A stretch of 64,000 nucleotides of DNA from Mesaphorura yosii (taxonomy: Eukaryota > Arthropoda > Collembola > Poduromorpha > Tullbergiidae). The translations under genes were made by a program, and so were the position numbers. The notes below the pieces were generated by a model, which ran no database searches, was not told the DNA's origin, and was given only the letters and a program-made list of their open reading frames with translations. This document shows positions 54,093-64,000 of this stretch, piece by piece; positions within the stretch are counted from its first letter, which is position 1; each line of letters opens with the position of its first letter. The DNA is taken from assembly GCA_009869945.1 (NCBI GenBank), contig WIXG01000238.1, positions 1 to 64,000 on the forward strand, read 5' to 3'.

Positions 54093-55063
54093 CTGAAACG
54101 ATGAAGGCCGTAGGGTCTATTGTCAACAAAATTGAAGGCTCTAACCAATGCGTATAATGTGAGTGCTCTAAATGCCAAGTCCAATTCCCTTCAATATTTT
54201 ATACACTAATTGAGGTCCAGGCGCCTGACAAAATAGAATTGCATGCACATAGTTACTATTACTTTAACTGACCTATGGACATGGCCTACGTGTCCAGCCC
54301 ACGTACTTCCACAAAGTTTGTGAGATTTCCTCATGATGCGAATTAATTTGAACAGATTTGATCGATCAGACAATTAGCGCCCAAAGCATCTCGAATTGGC
54401 ATTGTTTATTATATCATGTGATTGTAAAATAACGTCTTTCGGTGAAAATTTTGTGCCACTTGATCAAGTGACAGTCCATAATTGCTGGTGTTTGAAACGA
54501 TTCATTGCGAGTCTCGAGAGATGAGAAATTCTGAAGCCTTATTTCCAGTTCCCGGCGGTCATGTGGCTTTACGAAACGTTTGCCAACCTGCTGTCCGGTT
54601 TCATATCGCCATTTAAACGTCAGAAATGCAACCCACCACGCAAATCACCTTCATTTCTTTCTTCCAAGTAAATGCGAATACATATAAAGAAGAATGGTAT
54701 CGCCAAGGATCACATGGTCACAGATGATGTAATGAAACATGATTCCAACAATAAACACAAGCGAACTATTGCGGCTTCAGAGTTGACTTCAGCGTTGTGG
54801 TCTTTTCGCTCCGCTCATCTTCTGCTGCTTTTTTACTACACGTCTTACCAAGCTAAATCTCAGTCAGCTGCGTGCCGTTCTGTGAGCAACAAGAACTCTG
54901 CAGTGCTAGTCCACAGTAACGACGATACTGGTCACATAGTGCAGATAAAGATTAATAAAGTTCCTCGTCAAGCAAATATTGAAAGTTCTGCGAGAAATTG
55001 CTTATCAGTCCCGGATTTACTACTGCGCCGAACGCTGAACCTGATATTGATATTCAAGCAGAA
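54093..55063. other. Upstream region of the SLC17 gene
   Basis: About 970 bp. A 196-codon open frame starts at 54672 and runs through the SLC17 first exon in another frame; I take it as accidental. The SLC17 promoter and 5'UTR should lie here. Confidence 0.45.
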
Positions 55064-58000
55064 ATGGAGAAAAAGAACACAGATGGACTGCTTAAGGAAA
55101 CACCACCAGGTATCTGTAATTGTTAGCACTCAGTCAAGTCATGTTCATTCCCTCGGAGTCAGTTTCTGTACAACTGGTTTCAGAAACTTATCTTTATCAG
55201 TGACACAAAATGTGCGCTATGGTTATAGTCATTTGGCATTTAAGGGTTCAAGAGGGATATGATGCCAGGCTACCATCCACGAGCGTGCATAATTTAGACA
55301 TTTTCGGAGGCAAGCTGAGATTCTTCAAAGCCGAACCTCAATAATGGAATGAGATAAAGTTACAGGCATTTATAGTCACAAAAGAACGGCGAGAGTAGAA
55401 GATGACACTCAAATTCCGATATTCAAGTTGAATGCCAGAATTGACCAAGTAAAGTTCACCCACTTCGGACAAGATTTTTCAGATCCCACGATTTCCGCTT
55501 TCGTTGACAGGTTTTGTGCCATGGCATATAATTACCTCATTTAATTACCAGTCTTCAGTCTTGCATAACACTGCTGACCACGCTAGAAGTTCCTCAGTAA
55601 AGCTGTCTGCATAAAGACTGGCCGTGACACAGGCACAGAACTCTTTGTACTCGTCAAAATTCAAGGCCACTCATTTTGGCAAGCTGTGGGAAGAGGCTTT
55701 GCAATTGTTGTCACATGCTATATGTGTGGAACAATGACTAGTCCTCAAGCTGGACTTTGAGGCACATTTCATCCGGCGTCTGCAAAAAGCAGTCTCTCAT
55801 GGACCCGAATACACGTCGGTGCTCGTAGGCACTTGATTATTATAATTATGCTTAATTTTGATTTAATTCCATACTGAGCAAAGTAGAGTTGTTTGGGTTC
55901 TCTTCGAACGTCGCGATTTGAACTCTTTAATGATTGCGCAAATCAACCGTCGGAATATGCAGCACAAAATGCCGTTGTCGGCAAATTATAAAACCTGATT
56001 CATTTGTTCAGTCATGCCAGCACAATTTATAGCAATAAATACTGACGAATGTGATGGCCTTTGTTTAACGACTTATTTGTTTTGCAGCTCCACCACCCCT
56101 TCTTTGGTCGACGCGACTCACATTCTTCATCATGGCTCTTTTCGCTCTTCTGGCTTCCATTTTTCAAAGACTCAACATGAACTTCGCCTTGGTTTGCATG
56201 GTTAAAGTCTTGACTCCGAATCACACATTGGAACATGGTCACCTCAATGGCTCGTTCCCCGGAAACTTCACAGTAAATGGTCCCAGCTCAACTGAGAGCG
56301 CCTCAGATGATCTTGAATGCACAAGACCCGTACACGACGGAAACTCGTCCAGAATATTTGACGTAAATCTCAATACATAAAATTTTGAGGTACTGAAATC
56401 TCTATACTTAGCGGACTTTCACACGTTACAGGGCGAGTTTGAATGGGACAAGGCAGTGCAGGCCAATATTCTGGGTTCGTTTTTCTATGGATTTATTGCA
56501 ACTCAGGTAAAGTGGCCACGCCACGAGATCAAAGTCAAAGTTTTTACCAACTTTCTCATTATCAGTTCCATGAAATGTACTTTTCTAGATTTTGGGAGGA
56601 TGGCTGAGTGACAAGTTTGGAGGAAAATATTTGTACATTGGCAGCATTCTGGTGTTGAGTCTTTTGACAGTGTTAAATCCGCTAGCTGCAAGACTCGGAC
56701 CGGAGTACCTCTTCACCGTGCGTCTCCTGATGGGGCTCTCGCATGTATGAAATGCACAAGCTGTCTCGAAAACAAAGTCGTCCTACAACAATTCTTTCCT
56801 AATGTCGTATTTCAGGCTGCTGTTATGCCGTTAATTAACGTACTCGGCGTGCGATGGGCAGGCAAGTTTCCCTCGTATGCATGAATATGGATAGAATGCA
56901 ATGAATTAATTAAGTATTGTCCGACTTCAGGTCAAGCTGAGCGTGCGTTCCTGTTAAGCATTGCATACTTTGGTTTTTCCCTCGCCGCCTTCATCACTTA
57001 CCCGGTTAGTGTCAATATGAAAGAAGAAACTTCTACAAAACGCTTTCATTTCTGATTCGATTCATTTTCATTTGCTAGTTTTGTGCAATGATTTGCGCAC
57101 GCCTCGGTTGGAGCTTCATTTTTTACATAACAGGTACCCACTAAAAATTCGTACGAATTTGATTATAACTTTGAAATGATTTAATACATTACACGCCATT
57201 TCTTTTTTACGCACTGAAGGAGGGCTTGGCGTTGTTTGGTGCGTATTTGCTCAGTTCCTCATTTACAACTGGCCTGCCGATCATCCGAGAATCTCAAATG
57301 AAGAGTTGGAATATTTGGGAAAAACTGCAGCTTCTCAGAAGGATAGTTCACAAGCGAACAGGGTTTGTGCTAGATTTGTCTATTCCAAACGTAACAAATT
57401 CCTTGCTTATCGCAAGAAATAACACAGAAATATGAAACAGAGACTGGACATCCCGTGGAGACAAATCGTTCTTTCTGGCCCCGTGAATGTTGTTCACGTT
57501 ACCCACTTTTGTGCAATCTGGAGCATGACCACCGTTGCGATTTCCTTTCCCTTGTTTCTCAAGGAAGTGATTTTTATGGACATTAGCAAGGTAGCGTAAT
57601 GCATGTGTTTTATGATCTAGCATTTTCACTAATCTTTCATTATTTCACGCAGAATGGTATGTACTCAAGTCTCCCTTTCTTGGGCATGTTGATCCTTCAC
57701 ATGGCAGTTGGAGCCTTATTCGATCATCTACGTCGTCGAAATATTTGGAGTGTTACTGTTCAGCGCAAAATTTTCAACACAACCGGTATGAGCAAAATTG
57801 TGTGGCACTTGCCAATTTCGCAACTTCCAGATTCATACCTTTCACTTTGGTTGCTTAGGTTTTCTGATTCCGGGAATCAGCGTTTGCTTCATGTCCTTCC
57901 TCACGTGTAACAACAATGTTGCCGGAATTATTGGCATTTCGATCGGAGTGGCGTTTTCTCAGTTTGCACTGATGGGAGGATATTTTCTTAGCATATTCGA

Positions 58001-58404
58001 AATTGCTCCTCGGTTTTCCGGAATTTTAACAGGCATTACCAATACTATCGGTGTCATACCAGGCGTAAGCACTTCTGACACATGTGGAATTTTAATCATT
58101 GGTCGGACAAAACCCTAACGGACCGTGTTTTGTTTGCTTGTCTTTTCTGCAGTTCCTCTGTCCCATCGTCGTCAGCTACATTTCTGAAGATGGTTCTCGA
58201 GATTCCTGGATAAAGGTGTTTTATCTCTGCGCAGGAATCAATTTCTTCGGAGCCATATTCTATCTCCTATTCGGCAGCTCTAACTTACAGTCCTGGGCAG
58301 TGCCGAAGCCCCGCCTGTCCAAAGAAATGAAGCCTTTAGATGTGCAAGTGCAAGACAAATTGTTAATTAGGCAAGAGGAGGCAATTGTTGAAAATGGCCA
58401 TTGA
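55064..58404 (+). CDS. SLC17-family organic anion transporter (sialin-like)
   Basis: Twelve exons join in frame into 536 aa: 55064-55109, 56088-56362, 56432-56506, 56589-56744, 56816-56861, 56931-57004, 57079-57133, 57220-57362, 57441-57590, 57653-57785, 57859-58064 and 58153-58404. It is an MFS protein with an N-terminal cytosolic tail (MEKKNTDGLLKETPP), TM1 LTFFIMALFALLASIFQRLN, and a lumenal loop with N-glycosylation sites (NGS, NFT). The family stretch GSFFYGFIATQILGGWLSDK and the following FGGKYLY correspond to the conserved G.(F)..GY..TQ.PGG...FGGK region of sialin and vesicular glutamate transporters. GQAERAFLLSIAYFG replaces the usual PP.ERS loop. Substrates in the family include sialic acid, glutamate, nucleotides and phosphate; the exact one cannot be read here. 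The exon 5 donor is GC (GCAG|GCAAGT). The 46-nt first exon is separated by a 978-bp intron. Confidence 0.92.
55110..56087 (+). other. SLC17 gene intron 1
   Basis: A 978-bp intron between the tiny N-terminal exon and the exon encoding TM1. No nested feature recognised. Confidence 0.65.
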
Positions 58405-58917
58405 AGGAGTCTACTGGAAAACTTCTGTGATATTCTCACTTTTCCCTGTACGGTATTTCGCCGAGTCCTAGCATTATGCTCTACGGCCTAAGCGTCATCA
58501 GCCTTTCAGGCGCATCTTCATGAAATTCATAGGCGAAATGCCAGGAATCTCAGTTTGCAATTCCACAGTATTTTAGAAACATACTCTTTAACAAATTTTA
58601 GAAAAAGTGCAGTACTAGTTCGTAGTTGGTTTCATTTTATGTGCGAATATTTCGAATATCACTTTATTTTACTTTAGAGTTCCAATTTATGCATTCGTTT
58701 TCTTCATTTCCGATACAAAAATAGTTAATTTTGCTATATTTAAGTACTCTTATTGTTAGACTTACACTAAAGTAATAAAAACAAAATAAAAACAAGGGTT
58801 TTAATAAAAACTCAACAATTCTTTCAGATTCCACGCTTTTTTGTTTGGAACTGAGAAAGACGATGGAAGAAGCCCGACTAACAAATAACAAAAACAGACA
58901 AAAACTCAAATGTTTAC
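58405..58917. other. Convergent 3' region
   Basis: About 510 bp, increasingly A/T-rich, between two converging genes. An AATAAA at 58774-58779 on the plus strand is the likely SLC17 poly(A) signal. No protein coding. Confidence 0.5.
58774..58779 (+). other. Poly(A) signal of the SLC17 gene
   Basis: AATAAA 370 nt past the stop codon. Confidence 0.45.
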
Positions 58918-61900
58918 TTAACCTCCACAACGAATTTTCAATCCGCTCGACAGTTGGTGCCCAATAACGTTGCTATGAAATACCTCGATGGTCTTGCCCG
59001 TCGACACAGCAATGAAAGGAACGTTGGACCCGTAGTCTTTGATGAATTCAGTAAAGAGAACCATGTCGAGACCGTTGACGATTTTGATTGGATTCTCATT
59101 GAACATGTTGAAGCCACTAAGACCTTGGAACTTGTAAACTGTTACGCCGACGGATTTCGAAAAACTGGCTATGTAATTCGTGCCGCAGAACTTGAACGGA
59201 GTCATTACGTTGGCATTGCTTGCACGCAGTTTCTGCATAATGGTCACATCCGGATTTAGCTGGAATACCTACAATCCGCAAACAAAAATTACATGAGTGC
59301 TTAATGTAGGGAGCTTTCGGCAGCAGTTGCAAATACAAACCTGCAAATTGCATGACGGTTGAGCTACAGAGTCCTTCCCTTCCAGAAGTGCGAAAACGTT
59401 ACCCTCGTCTTCGAACAAGCTCAAAGCAGAGTCAGAATTTGCCAGAAACTGGGATTCCCGCAGAGACTTGAAGGATTTCTCACTCCACGAGTAATGGCTC
59501 AGGTGGACAGAAGAGTCACAGTGGTGTAAAATTGCAATGCCTCCCAAATAGTTGACTACCGCGATTTGCTTCACTGGCCCTTTCAGCTGAGATTGAACGG
59601 CTTCTGTGAATTTGTTCTGACCAGCATCCCATTCAAAGATCAACAACTTGTCCTCGGTGTCAACGGCACACAATGCCAATTTAGTATCCTCGGAGTTGGT
59701 ATTTTGAATGAATTGAATATCACTGAATGACCCCGATCGAAGCAATTCTGATTGTGAAAATTGGCCGTCTTCTTTAAGTACGCGAATACTGAGTCCGTGG
59801 GAAAAGGACGACCGGCTAGATTCTTCACTTGCGTACGCCAAGACGGAAGAAGTTCCAAACGTTATGGAGCGTACCACGCGAACGCTGCCAAGTCGGAGTG
59901 TCTCCGCATGAGTTACAAACTGCTCTTTGTCGCTATTCCAACTATACATGGACGCGTCACCTGTCCCGTCAACTGCGAGCAGCAATAAACCAGTGGAGCT
60001 TCTTAGCGTCACAACTTTCTCAGCCTGCAATTCAAAATCATAGCCCGGGTCAGTTATATCATGTCTTGAGCAGCGAGGCACGGCTTCAAAACTGCGTTAT
60101 TAGAGTTATCTTACCGTTCTCCTTGTCAGAATGGACTGATGCGTGTCAATTGAGTGGAGCCTGCACGGGCTGGAGGCTAGGACAGTAGAAAGAAGATTCA
60201 ATGCCTTGCACTTGGCATTGAATTTATTTTGTGTATGCTGAACCAATTTTTCCGTTTTTGCTGCTTCTTCCTTCGTCTCGTTAATCAGCTTTCGAATGTC
60301 ATGGCCGTCAATGTGACCCTGTCCTTCTACATTTGCTTTGAAGGTGACTCCGTGTTCAAACTTCCAGAACGCAGTGATGTCCTCATTCGCTCCTTTGGTG
60401 AGTGCATGAGAAGCAATTTCTTCGATGCGATGTCCATTAACGAGGTTGTTGGTTTGAAGATTCTTGACGCGAATGAGGTGCTCAAATTCGACTGGCGCTT
60501 TGATTTCGTGATCACTATGAGTTGTTACAATATCGTTCAGCTTGTCGCCCAAGCACCGAAAGTTTCCTTTCACGATTACGTTTCCGAGAAAGTCTAAGGA
60601 GCCCTGATTGAATTGCTCTTGAACTGATTGGGTCTGAAAGGGTGGAATAGAGATAAGTTGCAATTTATGAGCTCAGCTTCTATTTTGTTTCCAGAAAATT
60701 GACTAAAGGAACTTACCATAAACGTGTTCTGGTACATTTCATTCAAATTGTGGCCAAGTACAGAGCCTTGAACGTTGACGTTATCTCCCATGAGTACGAC
60801 GGTCTTTGCTTCAATATTTCCCAAATGCTGTGTTGTGTGTGTGGTTGCCATATCTGAAATCGCAATGCCATTCAACGTTTGCACCTTCTCCACATTCGCA
60901 CGCACAAAGATTGAAGCGAATCTGACACCTCCCAGTGTGTCCTTCGAAGACAGGTACAGAGCTTCCGTCACAAGCCTGTTATAATCAACTCTGTCAAGTG
61001 TTGTGAATTGAACGTTTCCGTGCTGGACAGTGATCTGAGGTGCACTCACTTTTCCGAAAAACTTGACTACATGTCTGAAGTTGAGTTGCTGATCCGTAAT
61101 TCTTGCTATACGTTTTTCTCGACTAAGCGCTTGGCTGTTCAGAGTAATCGCACTAATCGGTCCATTCACTTTCACGGCACTTGTGAACGTTTTGGAGCCA
61201 AAGATATTGACGTCTATCTGGGTGGTTCGAACGATGTTGTGCTGAATGTACTCCAGAAACCGCTTATTCTGAATCAACTGTTCCACAACAAGCTTCTCTG
61301 AAGTTAAAGCTTCTGCTTCGACGTTGTTTTTCAAGATGTGCGTGTTCTTGTCGCTGTCAAACGAATAAATAGATGCTAGTTCGTCCAGAGAAATTGCATT
61401 TACGAGACCCGATGTTTCCAAAGTCTCTTCAATGACCTGATCTTCGTTGAACGTAACGGGACCAGTGATCGTCTGTGCAGTGTTTAGGGTGAAGACGTTT
61501 GAGAAAACATCCTCAAACTTCACCAGTTTAGCGTTCAGGCTGTGGCGGACTTCAAAGTCCAAGATGAACGTTTTGTTACCATGTACCGCAATGAACGAAT
61601 CTCCTTTTCTCACAATGTCTGCGTCCAGTCGTTCCAAGTTTACGCCGCCCACCTTTCCGGTCACTTGCAAGTTTTGTAGAACTTCAATTCTCTGTAGTCA
61701 GATTAAATACATGACTCAAAGTTTGCATACTTTTCACAATTTAGTCAAATTTACCTCAAATGTCCAGGGACTATGAATCACTTCTAACATTTGACTGTTC
61801 AAAGGGAAGGCGTTCGCAAATATTTCATCCAAATCGTACCCGGATACTGTTTTGGCAAAATTCACGCTCCCCTGCTTGACTTGAATCAAACCCGAAGTTT

Positions 61901-64000
61901 TGACGGCGCCTGTGAACAATTGATCGGAAACGTCGCTTCGAAGAACGCCCGACCTCAGATGAGAAATTGTGAATCCGTTTATCTTCCTCGTATTAACGCC
62001 TCCATGAGCTTTCACATTGCCTTCTATTTCCACTGGATGCGCTATCTTTACGTTTCCGCTGAGTCTCAAGAATCGATCGAACCAGGACACAATGCCCAAA
62101 CCTCCAAGATTCCTGTCAGACTCCTGATGAAAGTTCTCAGTTTCTGCAAAATAACCGCACTCATGAATCCCATTGAAATGTTCAGTTGAATACTGACTTA
62201 TTCAAGCTTACGAAAGGATTTGGCTTGGATCGCCTTAAAGGTCGTGGGGAGCGTAAACACTTGCTCACTCCGGCCAGTGACAACTGCCACTGCTGAGTTG
62301 AAGTCCATGCCGAAATGGTTGATTTCTTTCACAACTTTCATTGATGACCCGCACACGACGTGCTCGAAGGCGAACTCGGAGGTCACAACTCGAGACTTCG
62401 ACAGCAGGAATGCATCCGCAAACAACTGCGCTAGGTCGATGGAGTCAAATTTGGATAGAGCGTAGAGAGATGAGAACTTGACAGGTGCATCAAATATCAT
62501 GTTGCCCGTTATCGTTTGAGCAGAATTCAGAGTAAAGAAATTGGCCAATTCAAGTCCGTTAATCGTACCAGTATTTACGTTGAGTGAATTAATCCTGAGG
62601 GACTTTTGAAATTTAGTCAAGCCGTTGATGCTGACGGTTGTTCCATCCTAACAGGAGGACGATAAGATTGAGATTGAGACTACGGCTCCTGATCTAGTTG
62701 ATTTGAGCAAGAAACGACAGAATATTACTCACAAATGACAAGATGCCGCCAAAGAGCTCTTCGAAGCTTTTCCCATTCACCAGCGAATCAATGTTCAGAG
62801 TTCTGAATACAACTGGCTGAAGGAACTCCACGTCTGCGTTCGGTGAATACGATAATCGTTGCAAATCCAGAGTGTCTTGATGCTTTAGTTGATCGGTGGA
62901 GACTCCGTTTATGGTCCTTCGAATTGCAACGTCACCCAAAAACTTAACCAGGCCGGAGAAGGTCCACGTTTTTCTCAGTGTAGCAAATCCGTCCCTTAAC
63001 ACTAGATTGCTTGTGCTAATTCCCTGAACTTGTCCAGCGACGGAAACCTGATTTCAAGAAATTAAAATATGCAATTAATGCACTGAATGAAAAGCTTCTT
63101 GGCCATCATACTTACTTTTGCGGCTGTCAGAGTATTAAACACTTTCTTTCCCGAAAGCGTAATTTTCTTCTGGTTCGCGAAGATAAATCCATCGGGAAAA
63201 CTAACATCATTCAACGTTTTGGTGATTGAGGCAGTGTCACATTTCACTTCGTTAAGAACTGTCTTTTGGCCAAAAATTGTTCCGACGAAATTCGGTGACA
63301 CAATATGGCCAACTTTTTCAGCAAAGTTTTCTCCGTTTAATTCTTCAACTGAAGCAGCCTGTACCACAGCATCACTGATGACAAATGAGGCAGTGACCTT
63401 CTGCGGCGCCGACTTAAGGAACAGCTGGTCAAACACTGCCTGCTGTATTGTGACGGAATCCACTGGGCCAGAGACATGTGCTTGCTTGAATGCTACAAGT
63501 CCGTCAACCAGTTTAACTCCTGAAATACCAACGATAAATACGGGTATGGAATCAAAGATCATGCCATTTGAAGTCATTATAGAACGACATGTTCTAAACA
63601 GGAGACAAAAATTACCTCTTATGTGGCTGATGTCAATAATTTCCTCTCCAAATTTCAGATTATTCACCGTCGAACAATGAATGCTTCCCAGCACACTCAA
63701 TGGCGCTTGGAACTGTATCGGGCATGTGAATTCATTTCTCTCAGAGAGCAAGGCGATGCTTCCGACGGGAACGTCGAATAGTGAGACGGTTTGCAAGTGG
63801 TTCACCGAAACTGGGCTGCTGAAGACGATGGACCCCACTCTAATGGAAGAACTCTTTGAGACAATATTGGAAAGAAAGTCGGACAAGTTTGTCTGCGGAT
63901 TGACTGTCTTGACTTGAATGCTGGCGGCCTCGAGTGCCTTACAATTGATCGTGCTGGAAATGACTTGTGTGGCTCTGACTAAGTGGACGTCTTCGGAATT
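58918..64000 (-). CDS. Very large repeat protein with C-terminal EAR-like repeats (partial at N-terminus)
   Basis: Nine exons join in frame: 64000-63616, 63519-63116, 63047-62733, 62647-62212, 62143-61755, 61691-60717, 60633-60115, 60024-59341 and 59268-58918. They give the last 1,485 residues; the frame is still open at the window edge. Two parts are visible. The first (about 1,100 residues) repeats a loose unit of roughly 50-70 residues. A hydrophobic 'F.LN.AQTITG...F' strand block (FTLNSAQTITGNMIF, FTLNTAQTITGPVTF) alternates with an 'ING..L..L' turn (TINGLELANFF, KINGFTISHL, SGYDLDEIFANAF, LGHNLNEMYQNTF). The second part (about 380 residues) resembles EAR/EPTP propeller blades: TGLLLLAVDGTGDASMYSW, LALCAVDTEDKLLIFEWD, FIAVSTGKTIEVF. 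That arrangement suggests a big secreted adhesion or matrix protein. I do not recognise the gene. Introns are 63-96 bp, six of eight in phase 0. Confidence 0.85.

Noticed and set aside
54672-55262. 196-codon open frame, the longest without a domain
   Set aside because: It overlaps, in another frame, the in-phase first exon of the SLC17 gene and its presumed 5'UTR. The product is low-complexity-free but resembles nothing, and a frame this long is only mildly unusual by chance in 64 kb.

Overview
This is eukaryotic nuclear DNA, most likely from an arthropod. The coding regions are split by canonical GT-AG introns, usually about 60-120 bp in the gene-dense part. There is an invertebrate-type neuropeptide F receptor and a secreted protein resembling insect hemolymph 27-kDa proteins. 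Housekeeping genes such as alpha-COP, YTHDC1, ALG14 and MRPL2 are single, full-length copies. I rebuilt gene models by hand from splice sites, keeping a model only when all exon phases joined into one open frame. I cannot name the species.

Left part (1-33.4 kb), gene-poor: the 3' end of HOGA1 (+), a long spacer, a neuropeptide F receptor gene (+) with a tiny first coding exon and large introns, then two spacers of about 8 kb either side of one small gene (-) for a secreted or membrane Gly/Ser/Tyr-rich protein with a TATA box.

Right part (33.4-64 kb), gene-dense: alpha-COP (-) diverges from a nine-exon Cys-rich gene (+). Then follow YTHDC1 (+), ALG14 (+, intron 1 mostly filled by a MITE), a 27-kDa-hemolymph-like GPI-anchored protein (-), mitochondrial L2 (-), a Golgi carbohydrate sulfotransferase (-), a weakly supported small Cys-containing exon pair (-), an SLC17 anion transporter (+), and the C-terminal 1,485 residues of a very large repeat protein ending in EAR-like repeats (-), which runs off the right edge.

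The genes do not form a pathway. They are unrelated housekeeping and secretory-route genes packed closely together: COPI coat, N-glycan assembly, Golgi sulfation, vesicular or lysosomal transport. I see no rRNA, tRNA, CRISPR or prokaryotic feature. The most noteworthy items are the complete MITE with an 8-bp target duplication, a gene whose exons stay open in two frames, the large repeat protein, two GC-AG introns, and a near-perfect hairpin in a spacer.
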